DNA of 64,000 nt from Tiliqua scincoides (lineage: Eukaryota > Chordata > Lepidosauria > Squamata > Scincidae): NCBI RefSeq assembly GCF_035046505.1, contig NC_089822.1, positions 265,247,024-265,311,023 on the forward strand, given 5' to 3'. This document shows, in pieces, positions 1 through 10,105 of this stretch. Both the position numbers and the translations under genes were made by a program. The notes beneath the pieces were generated by a model. It saw only the letters and a list, made by a program, of their open reading frames with translations. It made no database searches and was not told the DNA's origin. Every line of letters begins with the position of its first letter. Position 1 is the stretch's first letter.

Positions 1-111
1 CACTTTCCTCTCCTCCTTGACATCTCCTTGCAAAACACAGAGCCTTTCCAGGCCTGCCAGGATCTGCCTTTCCTGCTGCATTTTCTGCCTCAGTTCCTTC
101 CTCCTGTTCAT
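1..111 (-). CDS. possible partial exon, basic coiled-coil-like frame open to the window edge
   Basis: On the minus strand a frame opens at an ATG (position 111) and runs 37 codons to the edge without a stop. It begins MNRRKELRQKMQQERQ and is rich in Lys, Arg, Glu and Gln, as in a charged alpha-helix or coiled coil. No domain can be named from so short a piece. It could be the end of a gene lying to the left or a chance open frame. I see no clear splice acceptor in front of it. Confidence 0.2.
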   Translation of the reverse strand, partial: MNRRKELRQKMQQERQILAGLERLCVLQGDVKEERKV

Positions 112-117
112 ACCCTT

Positions 118-660
118 TTATGAAGCCCAGACCCTAAGACTGTCCTTTAGCAGCATGCAAGGCAGGTGCTGTGTCAATTTCAGGTGATGTCCTGTAACTG
201 GGACCATATGAGTTGATGTGGGGGAAAATCTGATTTGCAGATACAGGGGCCGGGAGTCCTGTTCAATGGGGGCATCCTGCAGGGCTGTTTCCTGGAACAG
301 ACGCTTCAGTCCTGGGTGGAAGCTCATCTTCCAAGAAGCCCCCCCCCCCAAAAAAAAACAACACACACACACCTTGAACGATGCAGATGTTTTGACACTG
401 GTTATGTGAGGACATCATTCTCTGCAGGGCAGACATTGGAGGCTTTATCTTACCTGCTTCCTTGCTGGGGACTCACCCTGCTCTGTTGCCCTCAACTCCT
501 TCTTCTGCAGAGATCAGCTGTCCAGAGGAACTCCCTGGTTCCTTTGGATCAGGCACGGATGCTGGAATGATCCTTTTTGGCTGCAAACTCCAGCTCTCTT
601 CCTTATGATTTTTATTTCACCTTCCTCTGTTTACACCAGGAGCAAAGAAGCCTATAAGAG
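118..660 (-). repeat. unclassified composite repeat, copy I (blocks R1 and R2)
   Basis: Read on the minus strand, block R1 (about 650-510) is followed by block R2 (about 260-125). The same two blocks in the same order recur near 55.8-56.7 kb and 58.8-59.4 kb. R1 contains a GAGCTGGAGTTTGC core; R2 contains ACAGGACATCACCTG. No terminal repeats or poly-A tail are evident. An A-rich/CA-rich stretch (about 340-373) interrupts it. Confidence 0.5.
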
Positions 661-980
661 TTCAAGAAATAAAGGGTGATATCAAAGACATTTTAACAGA
701 CATTAAAAATACATGCATAAAAATCCTCACCCTCCTTGGGAGTTTAAACCATCCCTATCAAGACATTTCAGAGCAGACCCAAAGCTTAGCATGCAATGGG
801 GGGTGGGGGGTTCTTCTCAGCCCCCCCTTTCCCTTTACCAGCTGCTGACCTCTTGGTTGGGGGAAGGAAAGGAAGGGGCAGAGCAGGAAGTGGCTCCCCA
901 TTCACTTCTCCTTCCTGATTAGCCCCTCAATGAATCCAGAGTTGCTCCTCTTAACTCTCAGAGTGCTGGTCAGTCGAGAG

Positions 981-1289
981 CAGGGTCACCTGACGTCCTC
1001 TTTTTCCAGGACATGCCCTCTTTTTGAGCCTGGAAAAGAACTTAATATGTTCCCTGTGAGTGGGCAGCGCAGAGCCTTCTTGTAATGAATAAATTATATG
1101 CAATAAATTAAATGTAGTATACAGTAGTTTTAAACTTAATAACAAGTAATATAGTGTTTAAATTAACCACATGAAATCAATATATGAGTGCCTTTAGCTT
1201 TTATTTGGCTATGTCCAACGTTTTGCTTGGATGTCCTACATTTTGGGGTGCCTGGTTCTCTTTGGTGGTTATGACATCTGGTCACCCTG
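981..1289. mobile_element. non-autonomous hAT-like element (TIR CAGGGTSACC)
   Basis: The left end CAGGGTCACCTGACGTCC is mirrored by the right end ATCTGGTCACCCTG. Flanking 8-mers GTCGAGAG and GCCAAGAG agree at six of eight positions, as expected of an old 8-bp hAT target duplication. A second copy lies at 15774-16066. There is no coding capacity. Confidence 0.65.
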
Positions 1290-1516
1290 GCCAAGAGGAA
1301 AGACTCTAACCCCTTCGGGGGGGGGTACCTCTCCCCTTGCTGGGCATCCCATCCTTCCCCTTACTGATGCAGCATCAGAGACTCTGAAGCCTCTCCTGGG
1401 CTGAGCCTCTCTTGCCCAGGGTGCAAGGGGCCAACTAAACCTCTTCCCTGGGTCTCCTACCCCAGCCTGGCATCCTATCACTGAGTTAAGGGGGCTGGAA
1501 GGTCTTTGCAAGGAAC

Positions 1517-1830
1517 AGTGGCGTCACTTGGGTTTGCATCACCCGATGCGGGAGGCCAGCGAGTCACCCCCATGATGGACCTCCTCCCATGCAGTGGGCA
1601 GGGCAACGCCCCAGGTGGTGGGCATAGTGAAGCCCCATCACCTGGCCTCTGCTGGTTTTTTGCCTATGACTTTTGATAGACTAGAGAGTCTACAAACAAT
1701 GCCGTTTGTTCCATTGCATTCTGCATGAAATTACAAATTGTATGATACATAACATGACAGTGTCATTCAAAAATACCAAGATTTAAAAATTTTTGGCCAG
1801 TGGTGGTGTCACCCCTCCATGCGCGTCACC
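1517..1830. mobile_element. probable DNA-transposon remnant (GTGGCGTCAC ends)
   Basis: The stretch starts with AGTGGCGTCACTTGGGTTTG and later repeats CAGTGGTGGTGTCACCCC. The sequence type (CACCCGATGC, CTCATCACCTGGCC-like) resembles widespread short hAT-like elements. Ends are not well defined. Confidence 0.35.
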
Positions 1831-2384
1831 CAGTGCTGCCCACATCCCTCAGCAACACCACTGGCAGGAAATCTTCCAAGCATCCCAAAGGGATCACAGG
1901 TGAAGTCTGGCCCAGGGCATGTGCAACAGGAACAGAAGTTTCCTTTAGTGGGACATCAATGGGGAGGCCCCCTTTTAGTGGGGAGGAGGGGGCTTGGTAG
2001 TACAAGCTTCATATGATGTGCAGAGAATTGAGTTGGAGCCTGTATGTGCACACCTAGTGCAGGGGGGGTCATATGGTGGGCTGAATAGCGCTCACATGCC
2101 TGACACCTGTTATCTGACACACTGACTAGTGGCTTTCAGGCAGATTGAGGGCAAGAGAGGGGCCTTTGTCAGCAGGCTGGTTTGAAGCCAATGGGACCAA
2201 TTGCTTTAAGCTAATAGGACCAATTGTGTGGGCTTAGGGGGTCCTGTGCTAGGGTAATCTACTCTTGTATACAATTTCATGTTTAAATGTGCTTTGATCC
2301 ATTTGGTCAATTAACTTACATGCACATGCATGAACAGAACATGCATCTGTTCATGCATGGCCAGATGGCCAGAACAGCTGCCAT
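1831..2384. other. intergenic, nothing recognised
   Basis: No open frame of interest, splice-flanked exon or known repeat is seen. It holds two close copies of AATGGGACCAATTG / AATAGGACCAATTG around 2190-2226, a small local duplication. Confidence 0.5.
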
Positions 2385-2540
2385 CTGCTGAGTCAGACCC
2401 CTGGGGCATCCACCTGCATCAGTGCCTCAACATGGGCTGGCAGCAGCTGTCCAGCCCTCACTAGAGATGGTGCCGGGATTGAACTTGGGACACTCGACAT
2501 GCAGAGCAGGGGGTATGTGCCTGAACTGTGGCCCGGTTCC
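2385..2540 (-). repeat. SINE-like fragment with reversed tRNA-type B box
   Basis: It includes GGGATTGAACTTGGGACACT and CATGCAGAGCAGGGGGTATG, the reverse-strand pattern of a tRNA-derived SINE head common in squamate DNA, fused to a CAGCAGCTGTCCAG segment. Diverged. Confidence 0.4.
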
Positions 2541-2584
2541 CGTCACTGTATCTCTGTATGCGGTGAGAGAGTTTTTCTACACAA

Positions 2585-2598
2585 CAGTAGGGTGTGTG

Positions 2599-2631
<33 letters not shown>

Positions 2632-3023
2632 GTGCGCGTGCGTGTGTGTGTGTGTGAGAGAGAGTGAGAGAGAGAGAGAGATCTATAAAACAGCCAGAGT
2701 TACAGAAAGGGTTGCAAATCTTTTCTCCTCTAAAAGCTGCATGACAGGCCCACATTCAGCAGGTGAAGCTGCTCCTAGCAGGAAAAAAGGTACAGGAACT
2801 TACATTGCTGCTGCTGTCACTAGCAGGTCTCTTGTGCTGCATGACAGGCCCAAGTGCGGCAGGGGAAATTTCACTTCCTTTGGGGGCAGGTGAAACTTCA
2901 CCTGCTGAATGTGTGCCTGTCATGCAGCTTTTAAGGAAGAAAAGATTCGCAACCCTTTCTGTAACTCAGGCTGTTCTATACGTCTCTCTCTCTCTCACAC
3001 ACAGACATGCACACACCCTACTG
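2585..3023. mobile_element. fold-back element with long inverted arms and internal microsatellites
   Basis: The left arm starts CAGTAGGGTGTGTG, runs through TG/CG and GA tracts, then CTATAAAACAGCC, AGAAAGGGTTGCAAATC and AGCTGCATGACAGGC. The right arm (about 2895-3023) carries the same words reversed and ends CACACACCCTACTG. The arms are about 130-190 bp and flank a loop of roughly 110 bp in which the GCTGCATGACAGGCCCA word appears again. This is the build of a MITE or fold-back element. The right end abuts a CR1 tail, so no target duplication can be read. Confidence 0.65.
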
Positions 3024-3024
3024 A

Positions 3025-3590
3025 ATATAAGAACAGTCCCACTGGATCAGGCCATAGGCCCATCTAGTCCAGCTTCCTGTATCTCACAGCGGCCCACCAA
3101 ATGCCCCAAGGAGCACACCAGATAACAAGAGACCTGCATCCTGGTGCCCTTCCTTGCATCTGGCATTCTGACATAACCCATTTCTAAAATCAGGAGGTTG
3201 CACATGCACATCATGGCTTGTTATCCATAATGGATTTTTCCTCCAGAAACTTGTCCAATCCCTTTTAAAGGCATCCAGGCCAGATGACATCACCACATCC
3301 TGCGGCAAGGAGTTCCACAGACCAACCACACACTGAGTAAAGAAATATTTTCTTTTGTCTGTCCTAACCCTCCCAACACTCAATTTTAGTGGATGTCCCC
3401 TGGTTCTGGTGTTGTGTGAGAGTGTAAAGAGCATCTCTCTATCCACTCTGTCCATCCCCTGCATAATTTTGTGTGTCTCAATCATGCCCCCCTCAGGTAC
3501 CTCTTTTCTAGGCTGAAGAGGCCCAAACGCCTTTCCTCATAAGGAAGGTGCCCAGCCCAGTAATCACCTTAGTCGCTCTCTTTTGCACCA
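3025..3590 (-). mobile_element. CR1-type LINE 3' end, 5'-truncated
   Basis: On the minus strand the conserved C-terminal ORF2 region is legible (LSHNTRTRGHPLKL, LWNSLPQDVV), followed by a 3' untranslated part ending in TTATATTCAG. The copy stops at GGTGCAAAAGAG, a frequent truncation point here. LINE reading frames are disrupted. Confidence 0.85.
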
Positions 3591-3593
3591 CTG

Positions 3594-3711
3594 TATTGGC
3601 AACCTTCAGTCTCGAAAGACTATGGTATCGCGCTCTGAATGGTGGTTCTGGCACAGCGTCTAGTGTGGCTGAAAAGGCCAATCCGGGAGTGACAATCCCT
3701 TCCACACCACC
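3594..3711 (-). mobile_element. L2-like LINE 3' tail fragment
   Basis: It contains TTGGCAACCTTCAGTCTCGA then AAGACTATGGTATCG, the signature 3' end also seen at 7534, 40049 and 48488. Only the terminal part of the ORF (Cys-rich C-terminus) and the tail are present. Confidence 0.7.
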
Positions 3712-4315
3712 ACCTCAGATCCCTGCACCACTGCTATATAGTAAAACTCTTAGATCAGAACCACCAACTTGCAACTGAAAAAGGCAACTGTCTTCAGCCA
3801 CCTCTGCAGTTTGATGCTGCAAAGAGTTGAATCAATTCCAGATGCTCCAAAGAGTTAAGTCAATAGAGAGTCAGGCTGCCAGAGAGGGCCGGAAATATAA
3901 AAAGGGGAAGGGGAAGCCAGGCAGCCCCTTTCCTGTTTCACCTTCCCCAGGAGGGAATCCTGCCTTTTGAATTTTTCCCAGCCACTCATAGCCTAGAAGG
4001 ATTGGTCAACCAGCACAAAGGGTTTCCACTGGGGATTTTTTTGCAGTGGAAAAAAAAAAATCATTGCAGCTCTCAGGTGGAGGTGAGTGAAATAGGAGCT
4101 TTTGTGGGGGTGCAGAAAGGCAAGAAGCAGGGGGGACAAGAGGGACTGCAGCCCCCCCACCTATGTAGGGAGGGGGAATTCGGTGGGAAGAGTAATGCTA
4201 TACCCTGCTTGCTCATTGCTCTCCCTTTTCTGTGCAGGTTCTCTACAGATTGCTCAGAATTGCCCTGTGTACAGAAGAGGAAGAACTGCTGACGACACAA
4301 TTATCCAGTACAGGG
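3712..4315. other. intergenic, nothing recognised
   Basis: Mixed unique-looking sequence. An ATGCTGCAAAGAGTT / ATGCTCCAAAGAGTT pair near 3812-3857 is a short local duplication. No gene seen. Confidence 0.4.
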
Positions 4316-4547
4316 CAGTGATTTTCAACCTTTTCCATCTCACGGCACATTGGCAAGTCACTGCAATGGCCAAGGCACACCATCGGTTTTTTGACAATTG
4401 ACAAGGCACACTGTGCTGCCAGTGGGGGGCTCATATCCCCCAATGGCCCTACTAATAATAAATTACCCTCTCCCAAATTCCCACAGCACACTGGGGGACA
4501 ATTTGCAGCACATCAATGTGCCACGGCACAGTGGTTGAATATGGCTG
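4316..4547 (+). mobile_element. short hAT-like element (CAGTGATTTTCAACC family)
   Basis: The left end CAGTGATTTTCAACC and right end GGTTGAATATGGCTG are inverted. The middle carries the family words GACAAGGCACAC and TGCTGCCAGTGGGG. Other members: 19577-19790, 23623-24908, 35067-35285 and possibly 48934-49461. Confidence 0.75.
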
Positions 4548-4638
4548 GAATAGGGAATGATCCAGGCTTCTGCGTAAACATTTATGGATTGTGGTGCACA
4601 CACCAGGCACAGCCAGGATCATGCCCTATGGGTGCAGC

Positions 4639-4853
4639 TAGTGGCATAGCTCGAGGGGGTGCAAAGCACTAAGTTTTGCAGGGTGCCTTACCACAGCGTG
4701 AAAGGGGCCCCTCTCCCTCCCCTTCAGAGCCATTTTGTATACGCCTCCATTTTGCTCCCCCCTCCCGGCTCCAAACCAGAGGAGCCCCTTGCACACTGCA
4801 GTGAGGTTTCCTGCAAAACTTAGTGCTTTGCACCCCCTCTACCTGCACCACTG
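4639..4853. mobile_element. short hAT-like element with long inverted ends
   Basis: The left end TAGTGGCATAGCTCGAGGGG through GTGCAAAGCACTAAGTTTTG is mirrored at the right by CAAAACTTAGTGCTTTGCAC and CCACTG, an inverted repeat of about 45 bp. A better preserved relative with a perfect 8-bp duplication is at 17787-17979. Confidence 0.7.
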
Positions 4854-5112
4854 ATAACTATAATATTGTAATAAAAATTATTATTTTATTATTTGGAGCT
4901 GCAAGAGCAAAATATGTCACATCACATATTTGCCCAAGGCATAAAGGAGGGTGCAGATTTTCACAGGCTTCCCTCCAAGGTGACCTGACATATGAGGAAG
5001 TATATCACATGCTGCCCCCCTTACCTATTGATGAGCCAGTCTCTGCCCATCTCACTCTTTGGATTGGAAAAAAAAGGGGGTAGAAGTGGAAAAGATGAGA
5101 GTGGTGGACTAG

Positions 5113-5660
5113 CAGCAGTTCCCAAAGTTTTTCAGCTGGCATCTCCCTTGACCATTGGCTGCGGCTCCCCATTAGGGTTGAAGATATTGTATATAATGTA
5201 TACCGGGGTGTCAAACATAAGGCCCGGGGGCCGAATGCGGCCCACGGAAGCTTTTTATCTGGCCCTCAGGCTCTCCTTTGCTAAGCAGCACTGAGGTGTT
5301 ACTTCTGAAAGGGCAGCCCTCTTGAAAATTGGGCTCTCCCATAGCTTGAAATATGATCAAGAACTGCATATTTTCTCTTCTGTCATTTACAGATAATGAG
5401 GTCCTAAGTGAGAAAAAGTGCTTATTTTTGGTTATGACCTGTTTAATTACATCATTTCCTGCCTTTTGACATTACTTCCGGCCCTTAGCAGGCATCAAAA
5501 ATGCTATTCGGCCCTTGGTTTGAAATGAGTTTGACACCCCTGATGTATACTATACAATACATTGTATAGCGCAGTGGGTTTTTGGTGAGGATTTCGCAGC
5601 CCCCCTGTCTGGTTTCTGAGGCTCCCTGAGGAGCCATGGCTCACAGTTTGGGAACCACTG
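5113..5660. mobile_element. hAT-like element, host of a nested hAT element
   Basis: Ends are CAGCAGTTCCCAAAG and AGTTTGGGAACCACTG. The interior is split by the younger element at 5204-5542. Flanks (GGACTAG / GGCTAG) suggest a worn target duplication. Confidence 0.6.
5204..5542 (+). mobile_element. non-autonomous hAT element, GGGGTGTCAAAC family
   Basis: It has inverted ends CGGGGTGTCAAAC and GTTTGACACCCCTG and a perfect 8-bp target duplication ATGTATAC at 5196-5203 and 5543-5550. The interior words AAGGCCCGGGGGCCGAAT and TTTTTATCTGGCCCTCAG are shared with 12824-13165. Confidence 0.9.
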
Positions 5661-6180
5661 GGCTAGAGCATCTGAGAGGATGTCGCCAGGTATGGGGGGC
5701 TCAGCATATGGCATGCCAGTTCAGGTACCAGGAGGTCTGAGGCCTACCCTGCTCCCAAGGTCTACAAGGGTTGTGTATAGGGTCTGACTGATTGCAAAAT
5801 CCAGTGACAGAAAAGACTTGCATTTATTTTCCCTTTCACATATGGCTTCACTAACTTCTGGATGGTTTGCATAGGGCCCTCGTCCTGTACTTGTGGCACA
5901 TGGTGGTCTGGCTTGTTTGGGCTGACCAGGGGAGCTGCGGTGCTGAGGTTTTGCAATTTCACAATACAGTGATTTGATTCAATGTCCGTGTTGCCTCCTC
6001 AGGAAAGCAGTTCCAAGAGAACCCAAGACCAAGATTCTGAGACCAAACCCTTTGAAGGACACGGCTCATGCCTAAAAGCCTGAGAACAAAAATTGCATCT
6101 CCATTGCTTGCAATTAAGGAGGAGAGGAGTGGAGGCAGGCTTGAGTGTGAATGAGGCTGTCACCTAGACTGGGAAAGAAA

Positions 6181-6951
6181 ATGGCTGACAAGCAGATAAT
6201 CGTGAGAAGCCAGGCTAATATGGGACAAGGGGGGCGATCAGAGCAAATGGAGATGCAGAGTCTGGCAGCCTCCAAACAAACGGTGAGATTGGAAAGAGAG
6301 AGAAAAACACCTCATAAAGGGGTCCATTCTGGGAGTGTTAGAAGACTACTGAAAAGGGTCACAACCCTGCAAGTGAAAGAGGAGCCAGAGGAGGGCTTGC
6401 TCCAGAGTCAAGAATGCCACTGGCAGGAGTCACCACAGGGAAAACAGGCTCCTTGTTCAAGCTGGAACAGCCCAGAACTGAAAGAATCATGGGAGGATAT
6501 CAGATCTTTTCTAGCCCGTTTTGAGGGAGCGGATGAGGCCAGCCAGTGGGCAACGCGCTTGGTCCCTGGCCTTGGAGAAGCTGAGGAGGCCTTGAACAGC
6601 CTTGATTTCAGAGAGACTTGTGGGAAAATGAGAGCTGCCATCCTGCGAGGCGAGGCCAGCTGTCGGGAGTGGCAGCGCCAGCGGTTCAGGCATTTCGGTT
6701 TTGAGGAAGCTGAAGGGCCCCGAGAGGTTTGTGGCCAGCTCCGGGAGTTTTGCTACCAATGGCTGAAGCCCGATAGATGCACCAAGGAGCAGATTTTGGA
6801 GCTGGTCATCCTGGAGCAGTTCCTGGCTGTCCTTCCTGAAGACATGCAGAACTGGGTCAGAGAAGGCGGGCCGGAGACCTGCGGCCAGGCGGTGGCCCTG
6901 GCAGAGGAATTCCTGCTGCGGCAGCAAGAGGATGAGAGGCAGGAAGAGCAG
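6181..6951 (+). CDS. gene 1, coding exon 1: SCAN domain of a SCAN/C2H2 zinc-finger protein
   Basis: This is the first coding exon of a predicted 742-residue nuclear DNA-binding factor (exons 6181-6951, 8282-8411, 10106-11433). The frame is open from 6151, but the start at 6181 (MADKQ) matches the MAxEQ-type starts of the paralogues. A sumoylation-type motif V-K-E-E lies near residue 65. The SCAN box covers about residues 165-250: [59 protein letters not shown] boxes form helical dimers. The exon ends at a good donor (CAG then GTGAGG) in phase 0. A plausible acceptor at 6001-6002 would put about 178 nt of 5' UTR on the same exon. Exon structure is inferred, but the three exons join without a frame break. 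Confidence 0.93.
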
Positions 6952-8281
6952 GTGAGGGACCGAGAGACTCTGCTGCAGGAAAGTGGAGATGGAGTCTGGA
7001 TTTGAGTGTACATTGTGCTTAGAGAAGAATCCAGAATCCACACTGGAGAAAGGGTGTGTGTGTGTGTAGTGCTGCAGCCAACAGAGTGACTTACCCAAGG
7101 CCACTTAATTTATCTCATGGCAGGGATGGGGTCTTCCTATTGGGACTTCTTGGCTGGTAGCTCAGCCCCTTAACCAATCTGCCATTCCAATAATAATACT
7201 TGTCTGTTGTTTCTACCAGTGTGGTGTACTGGTCAGAGTGCTGGACCAGTTGCAAACACAGGTTTGTTGGGAGGACTGAGTGGGAGGGGGAACCCCGTTT
7301 GTCATGCTCAGCTCTTAGAGCAGAGGGTGCCAAACCCTGGGCCGCAGACTGGAACCTGTCCCTGGAAAAAGCCCTGTCATGCATGGTGCTTACCGTTCCT
7401 AGTGCTTAACATGCTGCTGCCTGTTATCTTTCCAGTCCGTCTTGTCAGATAGTTGCACTGGGCAGCCGTGGTTTGGAGACCACTGTCTTAGAGGAAGGCT
7501 GGGGTATACTCAACATAAATATACACGCTGTTGTTGGCAACCTTCAGTCTCGGAAGACTCTGGTATCGTGCTCTGAATGGTGGTTCTGGCACAGCGTCTA
7601 GTGTGGCTGAAAAAGCCGATTCAGGAGTGACAATCCCTTCCACACTGGGAGCAAGTGCAGTCTGTCCCTGGTCTGTCTCCCTGTCTATGGGTCTTCCTTC
7701 TTTGCCTCTTTGCCTCAGTCTGTTGGCCAAGTGTCTCTTCAAACTGGAAAAGGCCATGCTGCACAGCCTGCCTCCAAGCAGAATGTTCAGAGGCCAAGGT
7801 TTCCTATCTGTTGAGGTTCATTCCTAAGGCTTTCAGATCCCTCTTGCAGATGTCCTTGTATCACAGCTGTGGTCTACCAGTAGGGCGCTTTCCCTGCACA
7901 AGTTCTCAATAGAGGAGATCCTTTGGGATCCGACCATCTCCCATTCTCATGACATGACCAAGCCAACGCAGGCGTCTCTGTTTCAGCAGTGTATACACAC
8001 TGAGGATTCCAGCTCATTTACACGCTAACTACATATAATGTAGCACCATTAGAGTCTGTCACATAAAAAGAAACAAGCTTCTAGGTCCCAAGAAAGCAAG
8101 TAGAGTGATACTTTGGGTGTCCTGTCTGTGAGGTAGATTAGACTGAAAGAGAGAGACTAGACCAGTGTCACCAATGAGTTTCATGGCTCTGAGAATTGGA
8201 ACCAACGTCTCTGCAAGTTTTAAGCACCCCCTTGCCTTTTCTGTCCCATTTCTTGCTCTTACTGTGGGGTCCTTGTTGCAG
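6952..8281 (+). other. gene 1 intron 1
   Basis: Bounded by GTGAGG and TTGTTGCAG. It contains an L2-like LINE fragment (7534-8000) and otherwise unremarkable sequence with a short TG tract near 7053. No further exon is supported in it. Confidence 0.6.
7534..8000 (-). mobile_element. L2-like LINE 3' end
   Basis: On the minus strand the C-terminal ORF reads with YKDICKRDLKAL-like words, a C-x2-C ... CHSRIG Cys/His motif and the tail ending in TGCCAACAA. It is a longer copy of the fragment at 3594. The Cys/His C-terminus is typical of several non-LTR retrotransposon clades; I assign L2-like because of the shared tail with the 5S-derived SINE, which is an inference. Confidence 0.65.
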
Positions 8282-8411
8282 GTGCTGGGAGTGTTTGAAG
8301 AGGGAGCCTCAAATTCTCCCGAGGAAGACCAGATCCTCTCGGATTCCAGGCAGGCACAGCTGGATAGTGTTGTTGAGCAAGGAAGCTACCGAGAAAATAC
8401 AAGCTTGATTA
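8282..8411 (+). CDS. gene 1, coding exon 2: degenerate KRAB-A-like exon
   Basis: It is a 130-nt exon between TTGTTGCAG and GTAAGTG, phase 0 in and phase 1 out, encoding 43 residues plus one base. Aligned without gaps to the intact KRAB-A box at 63597-63726 it keeps 13 of 43 residues (F-E-E, A, E, L, D, Q, L, V, Y, S-L). The KRAB-critical Trp and the Met-Leu-Glu-Asn motif are replaced. The same length and phases argue for common descent. In known KRAB proteins, changes at the MLE positions abolish TRIM28 binding, so repressor activity is unlikely. It could instead be a neutral spacer exon. Confidence 0.75.
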
Positions 8412-10105
8412 GTAAGTGCTCAGGCAGTGTGATGTTTCTTCTTTCTGATTGGGATATTATCTGGATGCAAAATTCACATCCCGCTCTTGAGCCCAAGACA
8501 ATCCAGCACAAAAAGTTTAGGATGATCATATATTGTTGTTTATTTGTGAACGCAAACGATAGGAATCAAGTCACAATATTAGGCAGAGAGGTGACAGCAG
8601 AGGTCAGCCAGATTGGGCATTCACTAGGGGCCAAACAGAAAGGCCGACCAGGCTAGGCTGATCACTGGACCTTTAGTTCCAGCAACAGTTGTAGCACCCA
8701 ATACATCAACATGGTGCCAGCACTGATATTAGTGGCATGTAACCACAATAAAATTTTTTATTTTTAAGGATGTTTTGGGAATGTCAAGCCCATTCTTTGC
8801 CATCAGTAGATCCCATGTTTAGTACCTGGCATTGCAATTTAAAAGAATCTCTGGCAGCAGAGCTGGGAAAGGCCTCCTTCTGCCATGGATGTTGGAGAGC
8901 TGCTACTGCCAGTCATTGGGTAGACCTGGAGATGGCCGCTGACTGCAGATTATTTAATTCATTGGCCATGCTGGTGTAGTGGTTGGGGAGTTGGACTTGG
9001 AAGATCCAGGTTCAAATCCCTACTCTGTGAAGCTTCCTGGGTGACCTTGTGCCAGTCACACGCTCTCAGCCTCATCTGCCTCGCAGGGCTGTTGAGGTCA
9101 AAAGGAAGGAAGAAAAAAGGAGCCATGTACACGCCCTGAGTTCCTTGGAGGAAGGGTGGTGTAAGAATGTGAAAAATAAATGAAAATGAATCAGTTTGTA
9201 AGTGGAAGGGCTGTGGCTCAGCAGCCACAACCACACTTGGCATGCCAAAGATTTTAGGCGTGATTCCTAAACAAAGTCAACAATTCAATAAATGCATCAC
9301 AGCACAAATTCAGTTCATCTCTCCTCCAAAGAGAGATGCTGAGAGCAGAAAAGGAGGGGGGGAGTTGGGGAGTGTCAATGGTGTTAAGTCCTCTTTTCCA
9401 CCAGTGTCCCAAGTGCTTGGGCTCCTAGTGCTGCTTCTACTGAATGCTAAATTGTAAGCTCCTTCTTCCCTCTTTTACTTTGTCAAGAGTCATATCCACT
9501 GACAACACCACATCTGTAGCATAGAGCAGAAGCGCTGGGCTTTGAAATGCTTTGGCATATTTGGCAACAACAGCAGGCATGCCTGCGTTGTGCAGAGCAC
9601 ACTCTGCTAGCCTTGGAATTATGCTGAGTGTCCAAGCCCAGTGCTGTAAACAGCATTAGAGAAAAGGAGAAGCAGTCAGATCTAGGAATGTGTTGTGGTT
9701 AGCTAGAGCCAGCTAGTTGTAGCTAGAAGCTTATCAGTAACCCTCAGTATTGTACGGTATTGCTTCATGAATTTAAGAGTGAATAAAAAGCTTGGAGGAA
9801 GCTAGGCAAGAATCAGTCCCCAGTCTATCCCTTGCTCCTTCCAACTTCCTTCCTGCATCTACCTTTGAATCCTGTCTGCAGTCTCATTCTTTGCTCCTTT
9901 CCTCAACCCTCAGAGTGCCTCTGCCCCTGGCATCTCCATCAAGCAACAAGGCTCTAAGCCTTGGGTGCTTCCCAAAGTAGCATAGCGCTGCTACACATAT
10001 CAATTAAGAAATGAAAATAGATCATTTCTTACCTACCATCTGTACAGGTAGGTGGAAAGGATCCTGACAGGTTGTGACTCATATTGATCTCTGACTTGCT
10101 TTCAG
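8412..10105 (+). other. gene 1 intron 2
   Basis: Bounded by GTAAGT and CTTTCAG. It holds an old SINE/L3-like stretch (about 8800-8950), a tRNA-derived SINE (8964-9183) and otherwise plain sequence. Confidence 0.6.
8964..9183 (+). mobile_element. tRNA-derived SINE (CORE/MIR-like, squamate type)
   Basis: An A-box-like TGGTGTAGTGGTT and B-box-like GGTTCAAATCC are correctly spaced. They are followed by GCCAGTCACACGCTCTCAGC and a tail with CGCCCTGAGTTCCTTGGAGG and AAAAATAAATGA. This is a near-complete unit inside gene 1 intron 2. Confidence 0.8.

Noticed and set aside
2422-2893. Open frames with Cys-Val or Thr-His runs
   Set aside because: They come from TG/CG microsatellite translation inside the fold-back element; likewise at 12532-12775 and 50215-50504.
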